A stretch of 64,000 nt of DNA from Trichobilharzia regenti (lineage: Eukaryota; Platyhelminthes; Trematoda; Strigeidida; Schistosomatidae): positions 119,317,809 through 119,381,808 of the forward strand of contig OX235264.1 of the NCBI GenBank assembly GCA_944472135.2. The letters are read 5' to 3'. This document shows positions 11,401 through 20,689 of this stretch, piece after piece; position 1 is the first letter of the stretch; each line of letters opens with the position of its first letter. Position numbers and translations under genes: made by a program. Under the pieces are notes generated by a model that saw only the letters and a program-made list of their open reading frames with translations, ran no database searches and was not told the DNA's origin.

Positions 11401-14400
11401 CACTTCAGATGACAACTCGCCGTAAGCCCTCACCTGGTTGAGTGCATGAGTTCGAGTAGAGTGCCTTGATCAGTGCAATGTATTTTCTCGGCATTCCATT
11501 TACGGCCGAGCATCGCCAGAGTACCTCTCGGTCGACGGAATCGAATTCCGCCTTAAAGTCAAGAAATACTACGACTGTTGGACGCCGGTAAGTATGCCTA
11601 CGTTCCACAATCTGTCGAAAGGTGAAGATATGGTCAATATACCCTCTTCCTGGTCTAAAGCCTTCCTGGCTCTCTTGTGTTTGTACCTCCCGGACACGAC
11701 TTAGTCTAAGCAACAATATTGAGCCTAGGACTTTAGGTACTATATTAGTCAAGCTAATCCCTCTGTGATTATCACAGGAAGACTTGTCTCCCTTCTTGTA
11801 TATGGGGATAATCAGTGACTTACACCAACCCGATGGGACTTCTGATTCCCAGAATTTGACTAGTACCTCAGATAATGCTGACAGTAAACTGGGAAATGGA
11901 GGTAGATGAGCTCGCCATACTCTGAGAAAACAAAGCAGTTGGTTGTCAGTGCGAGGGTGACATGGAGGAGGTCATGTAGAGAGGAGATGTAAGCATTTAG
12001 GCAGACGTGGACGTGGGTGGAAACGTTGGGAATCGAACGCAATAGAGACTTGCAGATGAAGCCCTATGTTATTCCTCTAGGAACTAATGGAGTCAATAAT
12101 AATAATAATAACAATAATTGGTTCTGGTATACATTCAATTTAATTTAGCATCCAAAACATAGAGATATTTGATATTTGGTTTTTTATATATACATTCAGC
12201 GTTTCATATTTAGTTTATATGGTGGTGTTGTGTGTGTATGTTAATGACTGACTTTGCCTACTGTTCTATTGCCTCTCGCCTATTCTATCATTCTCTTCCT
12301 CTCTTTGTTTCTCTATTGTATGTTTTACTGATGCGGTAAAAGTTCCATTCATCATCAGCAGATACTCTACAGAGTAGACCATCAACTGGATTTGTCCGAC
12401 TTGATGATTTAATTATTGATTCAATGCCAACAAAATCAACACCAGCACCACCAACAACAAAAGATGCCCATCAGACAGTTAACCATCGATTAAAACCACC
12501 TGTTAATCAGGTACTGTCTGTTGGTTGTCCAATTTTAGCACAGAATATATCTGGTGATTATGAAGAAGCTCAATTAATTGGTTATCTCTCATCAGAACAA
12601 TTAAAGTTGTCCAGCAGTAATACTGGTGGCGGCAGTTCAGGCGAAAAGATTGTTCTTGTCGCCTATCTACATCCTGATAATGCTACAGGGAAAATTAATA
12701 TAGAAGAAGAAATTGTACCAATCAGTTTGATAAGAACAATGAATCGAGAGAAAGTAAGTATTTGTTTATGTGTATGTGTGTGTGTGTGTAAATCTTTGAG
12801 CCTATGTCTATGTTTGATATAAGGATAAAACTTGGGCCCCGTGGGGGTGGTGGTTGAGTAATAACTCCATTTGTGGTGAGAGCTGGCTGCTAGCCGAATC
12901 GGTAGACAGTAATTTACTTCAATGTTTACGTCCCCAATATTGGTCATGAGAAAATCAAACAAGAACAAAGACTAACTCAACAACCAATCACAGCAGACTT
13001 TGCGTGGCTGGATACGATTCGCAGATATATATGTGGTCTGACCTTCAAAGTAAACGGCCACAAAAAGATGATAGAATAGCCTCCAGCGTGAAAACAACCA
13101 ATCAGAAGACTGTGTTTGTTTGCTAACAATAATCTATAATTAATAATGTACATGAAAATCTAAAAAATATCTGTTGATTTCCTAAATAAACGATCTGTTT
13201 GTCTGGCCCTTGTCTTCTGTTGTTACACATTATGGATAAAATCTTATTTTGATAAAATCACGTTTCGAGCACAAATTGTTACTGCTTATAATCATACACG
13301 AGTAAAAATTGATGATTAGACATTTGATTGAATAAAGTCAATATTATACAAGATAAAGTACACTCTGAGAAAATATCAAAGCCAGTCAGTCAGCCAGAAT
13401 CGGAAAGACAAGATACGCAAGCCTTCATCAACCTGAGACCAGTTTGGCAAATCTTCTGCACTGCACACTCAACCAACCAAATAAGGAACAAGATTCGCAT
13501 TTCCAACACTAATGTCAAATTGGTCAGTGCTCTCATACGGGTCAGAAACTTGGTAAGTGTGTCGCGAAAAGGATTTCCAAAAGTCTGTTGCAGATTTTTA
13601 TCAACAGGTGTACCATCTTCGCTGGCTAAATCCAGTGTTGAGTCCTAAGTAAGACGAAATATCGCATACTGGATTCCACTGGACCCAGTTATCATTGATC
13701 AAGTAACACCATGTTTTAAGTTCCAGACGTCATCTAGACGTCTCAGCAAGGGGTCAACATCAGAACATTGACAAGGTATTTCAATCCGAAATAAACCAAT
13801 TCATGTGGAGTTATAAATATTGCTCGCCAGTGACTAGCTTCAGGACGAATTTGGTGGTGTTTTTAGTAGGAATTCGTGACCAGTGGGTTCCATTTGTAGG
13901 GAACAAGGACAAATATTCACTGACGACCAATGACTGGTGTTTGCATTAAAATTCATGAATTAATAGAAGTTAGAAGTCGCGGTCTGGTCATTGAGTTGCG
14001 TCCCAGTGGCTTAGTGGTCCACGAAGTGGCTCTACTTGTAACCGGAAAAACCTGAGTCCTGAGCCAGAGTGAAACAGATAGCTGTCCAGTATTCCTTGAT
14101 GGTTCTCTATCTGATATCAGTCTGTGATCAAGAATCAATCATTTCAATATGTTTCTAACAAGGGTCTTATATGTCGATGTTGTGAAGTGTTTAGTTTACT
14201 ACTGTTTGGTTCGCGTGGCTTTCGTTTCATGAGACTTCGTCGTGAAGGAAAGACTTTTCAATGGGTCATGAGATTTCCGGCAAAAATTCTGATTTTTAAC
14301 TGGTCTTATTCTTGTGTGTAAACTTTGAATACCATTTGCTTCTCCTTTTGCATACAATAACAATTCACCAGACCGGTAATGTAGCATTGGTCGAACTTGA

Positions 14401-15331
14401 ATTGAAAACAGTAGCCACAGTAGGGCCTAATCTAACAGCCTTTAGATTAAGAGACGGAAGCCTCATTATGGTTGGTAGATTGCCCCGGTTGAAAATCTAG
14501 TGAACGTTAGTTTATCGTCTTCGAATTCAACTTTCCAAGGAGTAGCTGTGTGCAGCAATTTCCTAATATTCGTGTATTCACTTATGGCCTTCTTCGTGTC
14601 TATTGCTACGGTTCGCAGGTCGTAGTGTAACGACAGAATACGTGGGGGCCAGGCGACAGATCGTTTATTCAGAAAATCAAGAGGTATTTATAGATTTTTA
14701 TGTACATTATTATTAGCAGAGAAACAGCGTCTTCTGATTGGTTGTCTTCTTACTCAAGGTTATTCTGTCTTCTCTTTGTGGCCATTTTTTTGAAGGTCAG
14801 ACCCTATATATCTGCGAATCGTATCCGCCCACGAAAAGTCCTTGTTCTTGTTTTTCTCTTGACCAATATTGGGGACGTACAGATTGGCGTAAATTGTTGC
14901 CTACTAATTTCGGCTAGCACACACCTCTCACCACAGTGGTGTTGTTCAGATTCAAAAGTCCTTTGGTTTATCATTTTGCTTACAAATCTAAGGGGAAGGA
15001 TAAACTTTCTAAAGTCCGATTACTTAATATAATTTATTGTGTTTATACTTTTAGCTAATATGTTTAATTTACTGTGATTCTGTTATTTTTGCTTCAGATA
15101 ACTATAGATATGGTACCTCCAGCACCGGCTGACCGTGTAAAACCTTATGGATCTTCATCAAATTCAGCATCTATGAATTCCAATCAATTTGATGATATTC
15201 ACTTTAGCCATCAGCCATATCCTACATCGGGCAGAGGATATCGAGGGAACAGTCGTGGTGGTGGTCGTCGAGTATTTAGCGCAAGAGGTAGGCGAGGACC
15301 ACGTGGTGGTGGTAGGTACAGTAACTTCTGA
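5350..15331 (+). CDS. TDRD3: TDRD3-like Tudor domain protein, 3' part of gene (five exons)
   Basis: Exons 5350-5491, 8067-8301, 9583-9922, 12343-12753 and 15098-15331 join in consistent phase (1, 2, 0, 0) and encode 453 residues ending at TGA. Residues 15-21 (PVFVPFG) and 50-80 (ELQAIFNEQRKEILAELKAS) match the TDRD3 linker. Residues ~134-177 form a UBA domain (SLGY in place of MGF). Residues ~205-231 are GGGRGSRGGRGG-rich, ~295-370 are Tudor-like, and the last 60 are RGG-rich. TDRD3 binds topoisomerase 3-beta and methylated arginines in mRNP and chromatin complexes. The OB-fold exons are not seen here. The Tudor aromatic cage looks incomplete. No competing family has this domain order. Confidence 0.85.
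5600..6440 (-). mobile_element. RTE (SR2-like) LINE fragment, 3' end
   Basis: Minus-strand reading gives the LINE C-terminal segment (KLWAQTNKTRTNRQ, KVEMDRTLAEEATG, VTWRRLCEEELKQ) followed by the family's 3' end. The same segment recurs at 25330-26150 (-), 36700-37060 (-), 56770-57480 (+) and 59815-60280 (-). It is frameshifted and 5' truncated. It lies in the intron after exon a. Confidence 0.8.
6440..7620 (+). mobile_element. Penelope-like element fragment (family shared with 34.4-36.3 kb)
   Basis: The piece before 6640 ('ggtgtgtttacaggaaaccc' and flanks) and the piece after 6835 belong to one PLE and are split by a LINE tail. The later piece encodes IREALKLDNYPDKLVRKYVGKC, an Asn-rich stretch, and ends in a 3' region with 'aacctgtccacccagatatctgg'-like and 'aataaataaattttgttcgaa' blocks. 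The same order is seen at 34400-36320 and 49380-50830. Frames are broken. Confidence 0.75.
6640..6835 (+). repeat. RTE-like LINE 3' tail inserted in PLE
   Basis: This repeats the tail seen at 3550-3740: 'tttgtctcacacctctg', 'ttctcttgcttcg', then tandem GACA repeats. It has no coding capacity and sits inside the PLE fragment. Confidence 0.7.
7620..8060. other. Intron, no feature recognised
   Basis: AT-rich intron sequence before the acceptor at 8066. A 91-codon minus-strand frame (8016-7741) has no recognisable domain. Confidence 0.5.
8067..8301 (+). CDS. TDRD3: TDRD3-like exon b
   Basis: The acceptor is TTTTATCCTAG and the donor A|GTAAGT. The first two bases complete an ATG codon begun in exon a. 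It encodes an acidic/helical linker (ESELQAIFNEQRKEILAELKAS) equivalent to the conserved E-K-Q-R segment before the UBA domain in animal TDRD3, then a Ser/Gly-rich stretch. Confidence 0.85.
8310..9580. other. Intron with simple sequence
   Basis: There is no gene or recognised transposon. A poly-C run lies at about 9470-9481, and short AAT repeats at about 8588-8600. Minus-strand frames at 8876-9127 and 9132-9383 show no domain. Confidence 0.5.
9583..9922 (+). CDS. TDRD3: TDRD3-like exon c (UBA and RG-rich)
   Basis: The acceptor is ATTTCTAG and the donor CGG|GTAAGT. The first base completes a Lys codon. The exon encodes the three-helix UBA domain (EEYSLAISQLLSLGYPYQ with the following LASSALKINRGNYQAAVDYLL) and then an RG-rich patch PYGGGRGSRGGRGG, a likely substrate for arginine methylation. 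Confidence 0.9.
10335..10542 (-). repeat. Hammerhead/tRNA repeat inserted in LINE, 9-bp target duplication
   Basis: The flanks are TTGTGGATT at 10326-10334 and again at 10543-10551. The uninterrupted LINE copy (reverse complement of 3380-3400) carries this sequence once, which proves insertion. On the minus strand the repeat runs from a tRNA-like head (cagaggcttaatggtaaac, B box damaged) to a hammerhead and a tail ending near 'caaacaaaatccctac'. Confidence 0.85.
10426..10471 (-). ncRNA. Hammerhead ribozyme motif, core and stems intact
   Basis: On the minus strand: stem I GTACTG, core CTGAAGA, stem II GTCT/GGAC (one U-G wobble) around loop CAAACTA, core GAAA, self-complementary stem III CAGCTG, cleavage nucleotide C, stem I partner CAGTAC. 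All six stem I pairs form. This is among the best preserved copies in the window. Confidence 0.75.
11152..11752 (-). pseudogene. LINE reverse transcriptase palm fragment
   Basis: Two minus-strand frames (11752-11405 and 11433-11152) cover RT motifs: GFRPGRGYIDHIFTFRQI, VVFLDFKAEFDSVDR (catalytic Asp region), VHQGCPLSPFLFN and YADDIVLLGE (the catalytic YADD). A frameshift separates them near 11410-11430. The residues fit a once-active RTE-like RT. Confidence 0.88.
11885..12120 (+). repeat. SR2-like LINE 3' end with AAT tail
   Basis: The sequence from 'ccatactctgagaaaacaaa' to 'ggaactaatggagtcaataa' matches the 3' end of the copy at 57240-57480 and ends in an (AAT)n-like tail at about 12097-12112, as expected for a LINE insertion end. 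Confidence 0.75.
12343..12753 (+). CDS. TDRD3: TDRD3-like exon d (Tudor-like domain)
   Basis: Phase 0 at both ends; the donor is AAA|GTAAGT. The acceptor (GGTAAAAG) is the only AG giving the right phase after an in-frame stop at 12337. The exon encodes a Ser/Thr linker then VGCPILAQNISGDYEEAQL and IVLVAYLHPDNATGKINIEE, ending IVPISLIRTM. This fits a Tudor strand pattern with an insertion. The usual tryptophan and the DYGN motif are replaced (QN, HPDN). Confidence 0.8.
12872..13227 (+). repeat. Solo LTR with 4-bp target duplication
   Basis: It starts TGTGGTGAGAG and ends TGTTGTTACA, with CATT on both sides (12868-12871 and 13228-13231). An AATAAA signal lies about 45 bases before the end. Related copies are at 14626-14935, 45081-45420, 47290-47650 and 47888-48182. 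No internal region is attached. Confidence 0.8.
13400..13560 (+). pseudogene. SR2-like LINE fragment
   Basis: A short frame (QAFINLRPVWQIFC, then NKIRISNTNVKLVSAL) matches the segment IGKARQ...RTTALNIKNKIRIFNSNVKS in the copy near 56930-57050. Only about 50 codons remain. Confidence 0.65.
13630..13690 (+). ncRNA. Sm-alpha-type hammerhead relic
   Basis: 'gttgagtcctaagtaagacg' followed by 'aaatatcgcatactggattccactgg' corresponds to core, stem II, GAAA, stem III and stem I of the Sm-alpha hammerhead. The first core box is mutated (CTGATGA to GTGTTGA), so it is not expected to cleave. Confidence 0.5.
13920..14120 (+). repeat. Hammerhead/tRNA repeat, decayed copy
   Basis: The plus strand shows the head 'gtcccagtggcttagtggtc' (A box), 'cttgtaaccggaaaaacctg', then a hammerhead remnant 'gtgaaacagatagctgtccagta' and the tail 'gatggttctctatctgatatcag'. 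The core box is missing. Confidence 0.65.
14626..14935 (-). repeat. Solo LTR-like repeat
   Basis: This is the reverse complement of the family at 12872-13227. It begins (plus strand) TGTAACGACAG and ends CTCTCACCACA. Flanks are GTAG and GTGG, a possible 4-bp duplication with one change. Confidence 0.7.
15098..15331 (+). CDS. TDRD3: TDRD3-like exon e (RGG-rich C-terminus, stop)
   Basis: The acceptor is TTTTTGCTTCAG, phase 0. It encodes 77 residues ending GRGYRGNSRGGGRR, then RGRRGPRGGGRYSNF and a TGA at 15329-15331. The arginine/glycine tail matches the RGG box by which TDRD3 contacts topoisomerase 3-beta and RNA. An exon-junction-complex motif like that of vertebrate TDRD3 is not evident. 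Confidence 0.85.
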   Translation: MTIDMVPPAPADRVKPYGSSSNSASMNSNQFDDIHFSHQPYPTSGRGYRGNSRGGGRRVFSARGRRGPRGGGRYSNF

Positions 15332-15339
15332 AAGAATGA

Positions 15340-17148
15340 ATGAATGAAACTAGTAACTGGAAAAATCTTTTGTCTGACATATCATCATCGTGCTTCAATC
15401 AGTTTAATCTGTTGTCGTATAATGAACCTGTATATATCCTTGTCTCTGTCGACCTGTTTTTTTTTTCATTAGTTGCTTTGTTGTGTTCGTATTGTGACTG
15501 TAAATTATATTTTTCACAGGCTATTTATTGTTCTTTTTTCATTTCTGAATAATATGCTACCACCTTGAGTGATCGCACCTCGTAACCCCGCCTAGTTGGT
15601 AGTAGGAGTCGTATAGATGTAAGGTTTGACGTCAGACTAGCAATGTCATCCCGTAAAAACAACGCCATCCCAACCGAGAATTCAAAGTACAAGCGTAAAG
15701 TCCTGTGTTTTACTCGGGACTCGAAGAAATGAAAAATTGTCAACGTAGGACGTGGGTAACTGTACATCTGCTGGCCGCCGTCACACATCTACATATCAAG
15801 TAGGAAGGGTAACGGAAAACACTGAGAGATACTCGTGGTGGTTGTAATAAAGCGGTGACTTGTATAGCAATTAGATTTCCTAGCTCAGGTGGTAGAGCAC
15901 CACATCGGTAATTCTGAGACCCTTAACTCGAAGCCTACCTCGATTCTGAGTATCACGAAGCTATAGGATTGTGTTCTGAAGGGGACGAACGCGTAATCGG
16001 AGCATGGTAGTGAATTCATAGGCATAGTGGACCTATAGACGGTCTTGTCTTTGTGGAAGTTATATTTGTTAGTGGCGGGCTAACAACTTAATAAAGCTGA
16101 AATATTTATCGGGGCGGTGTAGTGTCGTCGTTTTCTGTACTGCACAGCGTTGCCGTTAACTTTCTACAATTTCCTGCTATTCCTCTCGGCTGAATACGCC
16201 TTTGGTTGGGTGCAAGCACTGCGTCTCTCTCTCTCTCCCTGCTTACTGCAGCTTTAAGAGTAGCCTATTCACCAGTTTGGCTTTATCCAGACTACGATGC
16301 TACCTACATGTTTGGCCAAATATCATGTCTGTCAGTAGAGATAGCTATACAACTGTCATGTAAGTTATTCCCAGTTAAGGACAAAGCGAACCAGCTCACA
16401 GTCGTTCAACCACAGTAGATAACCGGCCTGGTATACTAGTACTGAGAATTTCGTATCACTTTCGGCATGCAGATTTTAACCTGAAGATGGTTGTTAAACT
16501 GTGCACCGGTTTGTTCACATATACCGTTCTATAAAGGAGGCCTGATTATATGGGACTGCTGGTTGATTTATCATCAGGGCTTCGGAAGCCATCTATTTTT
16601 GTTGTTTCAGGTAGCGAAGAAACACCCTTGCAAGTAAACTTGACCTTGGGAGATAAAATCTCTCTACACTTTTGTGACTGGATAGGGGCCCATAGCGTAC
16701 TGTTAGTATACGAGGTAAAGGCCACTGTCTAGCACTTTGAATCCCATCTTTGCCTTAATTAAGGTCAGTCCCGTGTCTTGTTTCTGTGGTTTAGTGGGTT
16801 TTGTCAACATCTACCTTAATGTGCACAATGATTTCATCTTCTTCGTTGAGCTTAATTCAGCGGGCAGAATTGCACCAGATAATTTCTGTGCTTCTGATGA
16901 GCTTAGTATAGGCATAACCGAATGTACATGTTGTGGTACGGAAGCACCGAAGTAGACAGGAGCAAAAGGTAAAGCATCAGTAGTATATGACTTGTTGATC
17001 AATATGCATCTGATTTCTAGAATAATGGGTCTGTACTGGGGCTTGAGAGAAGATAATATTCAGTTTATTCTGACTAAGTTCAATAAGCTAGTCACACTTA
17101 GAGGTGCTTTGTTTCACCCACATAAAACAGTGTCACTTAAGTTGTCAA
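15340..17148. other. 3' flank of TDRD3-like gene and intergenic DNA
   Basis: No gene is recognised. AATAAA at 15846-15851 is a possible polyadenylation signal about 515 bases after the stop. Frames at 16206-16418, 16550-16732 and 16737-16955 have no recognisable domain. Composition is less AT-rich than the surrounding introns. Confidence 0.4.
15886..15960 (+). repeat. tRNA-derived relic
   Basis: 'cctagctcaggtggtagagc' is a near-perfect tRNA A box and D arm. About 45 bases later 'aactcgaagcc' resembles a degraded B box/T arm. Acceptor ends do not pair well. This is a tRNA pseudogene or the head of another SINE. Confidence 0.55.
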
Positions 17149-17498
17149 TGTAGTTGAAGATTGAACGATCAATTCATGGTTGTTTGCTCAAACCCAACTT
17201 CCCTGTATTTTCGCGGAGGCATCAATACACCAGTCATCGTCTCATCGGTCGCTGTTCAGAAAGCACGTAAAAAACCGTCAGAAGTAATATCGTGATTTAT
17301 TATTGTAATATTTGTTCATAGACCTTAGTTATTATGCTGCTCATATGTCGGCGTTAGAATAAAGAATTCTCGAGTCGACAATCGGTGTTTTGGTTTTTGC
17401 ATCCGTTAGTACTAAGCGTTTCTGAAAGGCTTCCATGGACATCGAGGGGCCCGGGGTAGCAAGAGCTGGGCATTAACGGTTTTTGAGACGTGATTGAC
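17149..17498 (+). repeat. 5' LTR of BEL/Pao-like element
   Basis: It begins TGTAGTTGAAGATTG, ends GAGACGTGATTGAC and contains AATAAA at 17358-17363. Both LTR starts are preceded by TCAA, so the boundary could be four bases earlier. Confidence 0.85.
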
Positions 17499-17604
17499 AG
17501 TTACTGACGTTTGTATAGTTTCCGTCCGTCTTTCCTGGTGCCGGCCAAGTCCTCTTTGAACAAGTGTTATCTGGAACTTTCTGGAATTTCGGTTACGTTC
17601 AATA

Positions 17605-18537
17605 ATGCCTGGGTCAAAGAATGGACAGAGCGTCTTGGAAGCGAACAGGAGAGTAAGTCATGCTGACCTATCTGTTACTTGCAACGATGTGTCTGTTGTT
17701 AAACATGACATGGTTGATGTTACTGTTTCGCCGTCTAGGGATAATAGGAATATCAAACTTTCTAAATTTGAACCACAGTGTTTCGACGGAAATCCAGCCG
17801 ATTATTTACAGTTTGTAAAGGAGTTTGAGATCATGCTGAGTAGTTTTTTATTAAGTGATGAATTGAAATTGATGTATTTGATGAGGTACTGCACTGGAGT
17901 AGCTTCAAGAGCTATACAGTGCTGTAAGCTCATGCCCCCAAATGAAGGATACTCTGAGGCTATGAGTATGCTACGTCAAAGATTCGGAAGACCTTCGATG
18001 ATTGTAGGGAAATTACTCGAGGCTGTCAAGGGTAATGGTGGTCAATTACGAGATGACTCCAAGGCACTCTGTGAGTTTTTGGATAATCTGTTGACCTACA
18101 AGAATACGTTGATTTCGATGAATTGCATGAGTGATCTGAACTCAAGTTCCGTCCTAGAGGTAATAGCGACACGCCTACATACTCGACTGCAAAGGAAGTG
18201 GGTGAAGATAAGCTCTCGTATAGAGGATGAAGGTATTGAGCCAAAGTTCGATGATATTCTGAAACTGGTAAACGATAGTGTCAATGAATCTATGAGCAAG
18301 TTTGCCAGTATATTGCATCTCACCCCTAGAATAGAGCAGTCTGAGGGCAAAACGCAATCATTGATGACGAGTAGGCCTCAGAGAGGTGAATATCGAGAAG
18401 GCTTCATGATGTCTAGTAATGCATATAGACCTAGTGAGTGTAACAGGTTTCGTAGTACATCCTCAATAGATAAGTTACAAGATGCAAGACAAACACGTTG
18501 TGTTTTACACGTTTGCAAGAGGTGCATACAAAGGTGA
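17605..18537 (+). CDS. Gag-like protein of BEL/Pao-like element
   Basis: This ATG-initiated ORF of 310 residues lies 106 bases after the LTR. Residues ~53-200 resemble the DUF1759-type gag of BEL/Pao elements: KLSKFEPQCFDGNPADYLQF, then EFEIML, LMYLMRYCTGVASRAI and MLRQRFGRPSMIVGKLLEAV, then helical KWVKISSRIEDEG. Gag forms the particle that packages element RNA. The C-terminus has Cys residues (RCVLHVCKRC) but no clean zinc knuckle. The frame is intact. It overlaps the next ORF by about 64 bases in the -1 frame. Confidence 0.75.
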   Translation: MPGSKNGQSVLEANRRVSHADLSVTCNDVSVVKHDMVDVTVSPSRDNRNIKLSKFEPQCFDGNPADYLQFVKEFEIMLSSFLLSDELKLMYLMRYCTGVASRAIQCCKLMPPNEGYSEAMSMLRQRFGRPSMIVGKLLEAVKGNGGQLRDDSKALCEFLDNLLTYKNTLISMNCMSDLNSSSVLEVIATRLHTRLQRKWVKISSRIEDEGIEPKFDDILKLVNDSVNESMSKFASILHLTPRIEQSEGKTQSLMTSRPQRGEYREGFMMSSNAYRPSECNRFRSTSSIDKLQDARQTRCVLHVCKRCIQR

Positions 18538-19577
18538 ACTGTGAACCAGTGAGCAAGTTCAGTGATAAGCTAAATGTGAAATCAAGGTCTGACTCCGAAT
18601 TGTGTGACGATAACGGTGCGGTCAAGAAGTCTGTAATTGCAACCAGTAAGCCAATGTTGAATAGAGTGTCACAGAATAGAGTTGCTGCTTCAGAGTCCAG
18701 TACTGGCTCCACAAGTTTACAAGGTATTACTAGTCAGAGTGAAGTTATAAAACCTATTAGGATTTGCGAGGAGGAACCAAAATTATCTACTTCTCTTATT
18801 AAAGAGTTTGAGAATGATGAGATTGACGGTAAAGTGAATATTTGTGATAATGATCATGATAGTGCACATTTGTCTTTGGTTGATCATGATGAGATGAGGG
18901 ATATGCCTACTACTGCTAAGTTGAACAAAGGTTCTGTACAACTTGAACGTGAAGTAGAATTAAATGCAGATGCAGTTGCAAAAGATAGGGATACTTGTGA
19001 GGCCGTCAGTGTAATTGATCAGCGTGTAGCCCACCTATCATCAGATGATAGTGCTAAACCGGAGCTGATAGTAAAAGAGAAAAGTGGTGGTAATCTTGCA
19101 GTTAGACAAATTTCTGAAAGTCGAACAAGAACAGCTTCTGATCCACCATTAAGTTCATCAACTGGTATCAATCAGTTGTCGTTGGCGTTGTCATCCACAA
19201 TGAGAAGGACACCCATCAACTCAAGTACCTTGTACAATGACTATGATAGTATTGGTGCATTTGAAAGGACGAAGGATATTGCTCAGTTTAGTAAGGATAA
19301 GCCAGGTGTGTACGAGAGAGTAATTGTTAAACTGACTTGCATGAATAAAGGCATTTCTATTTTCAAATTACTATTTGAATGCTATTATCTTTGGTGTAAA
19401 TTACTCAGTTTCTACGCTTGGTTGTTATTCATCTCTATTCTACGACACAATGATATGAGCGTGTTACCGTTCAGATTTGAGGATATAGTTGATAGAAGGA
19501 AGTCAGCAAATGAACTCTGCGACGATTTTCCAACGTATGGCGTCAACCTGAGAAGGGTTGTAGGTGTACTGCTGTAA
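18474..19577 (+). CDS. Second ORF of BEL/Pao-like element, unknown function
   Basis: The frame opens at 18474, in the -1 frame relative to gag, and has no ATG near its start, so it may be read by frameshifting or splicing. It encodes about 367 residues. The first two thirds are acidic, Ser/Asp-rich and low complexity (for example ICDNDHDSAHLSLVDHDEM). A hydrophobic stretch IFKLLFECYYLWCKLL and FYAWLLFISIL near the end could span a membrane. No protease DTG, RT YxDD or integrase motif is seen. It could be an accessory or envelope-like product, or a pol remnant; none is demonstrated. Confidence 0.5.
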   Translation, partial: VTRCKTNTLCFTRLQEVHTKVNCEPVSKFSDKLNVKSRSDSELCDDNGAVKKSVIATSKPMLNRVSQNRVAASESSTGSTSLQGITSQSEVIKPIRICEEEPKLSTSLIKEFENDEIDGKVNICDNDHDSAHLSLVDHDEMRDMPTTAKLNKGSVQLEREVELNADAVAKDRDTCEAVSVIDQRVAHLSSDDSAKPELIVKEKSGGNLAVRQISESRTRTASDPPLSSSTGINQLSLALSSTMRRTPINSSTLYNDYDSIGAFERTKDIAQFSKDKPGVYERVIVKLTCMNKGISIFKLLFECYYLWCKLLSFYAWLLFISILRHNDMSVLPFRFEDIVDRRKSANELCDDFPTYGVNLRRVVGVLL

Positions 19578-20120
19578 GTCCTACAATTCTTCAAAGGGTA
19601 GCGCATCAATGAGCAGCCCAACGTGCTTGGTGTGTGATTTTGTACGTATGTTCATGTTGTATATGCTGAATTGGTATCATATTTCATCTATCTGTTGGTA
19701 ATTCTATTTGTGTCCGGACGACTTCCACTTGGATCATCAACCTGAGAAGGAATGTAGGCGTGCTGCTGTAAGTCCTACAGTTCTTCATGAGTAGTTCGTC
19801 ATAGTAGAGTCCACAACATTTCATGTATTGATTGTACGTATGTCTGTATTAAATAATTGTGTGAGTTCCAATTATTGTAATTGTTGGTTAATCTTGTTTG
19901 TGTCCGGACATTCCACAAATTACAATCGTCAAACTGTGAAGGGTTGCAGGCGTACTGGTTCAATTCCTGCAATTACCTAGAGGAATTCCATCGAGACATG
20001 ATCTGCGAGTTTATGTGTACTGTTGCATATACGTGTGCTGTGTCATATCAATCGGTGTTTTTGGATTCATTGTGTTTACTCGTTGTTTTCGTACCTTGTG
20101 GTTATTGCGTAATTTCGTTA
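19544..20120 (+). repeat. Three ~193-bp tandem repeats with conserved hairpin
   Basis: Units start at 19544, 19738 and 19930 (spacing 194 and 192). Each begins CAA(C/A)CTG and includes a hairpin: 19558-19586, 19753-19779 and 19944-19972, all with 15-nt loops. The stems are TTGTAGG/CCTACAA, TGTAGG/CCTACA and TTGCAGG/CCTGCAA. Position 4 changes from T-A to C-G in the third copy, keeping the pair. 'TTTGTGTCCGGAC' is also shared between units. Confidence 0.75.
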
Positions 20121-20689
20121 AAGTTTTCGTCGTGCTTACTTCTGAAGTTGTTTCTAGTCTTCTACATCCGTGAATGAATTGATTGATGTTAAGGACAGCA
20201 GATGGGTCGTATACGCCGGGGAGGCTATTGCAGAGAATGAAATGCACACGGAGATAATGATTAGCTGCGGTCCCACACTCCGAGGAGCGACAGTGTATAC
20301 GACTGAGGCTTGCATACGTCACCGTTACTAGAACTAAGGCAGAATGAGTGACAAGCGATTGCAGTGGTAATTGGTAGTGGGTAGATAAGAGGATGTGCGA
20401 AGAGTATCATGAGGTGCTGTTATGGTCACGTTGCGTTATGCAAGAGTTATTCTAGTAAGTGGCGATTGTGTTACAAGATGTCGAGAGGATGCCTTTAATT
20501 TGAAGGTGTAAGTCGTCATCGATGTGTGAGATAGTACTGTGGGTATGCCTGTGGTGTGTTAGCTTTTCTATTTGTTTTCCATTTCAGCTTTGTCCATGTG
20601 ACCCAGGTTCTCGCAATGGCATCCAAGTCAACGTGTATTGGTCGTGATGGAAAAAAGGGATGGATCGGTATTTTGCCGGGGCGTATCAA

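Larger units (their letters stand above)
9950..11880 (-). mobile_element. RTE-like LINE, 5'-truncated, interrupted by hammerhead repeat
   Basis: On the minus strand the RT palm (11752-11152) is followed by the C-terminal segment (11060-10550), a foreign insertion (10335-10542) and the family's 3' tail (10334-9950). The order matches the copy at 2895-3880. Endonuclease sequence is absent. The junction at 11880 abuts a second LINE fragment in the opposite direction. Confidence 0.8.
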
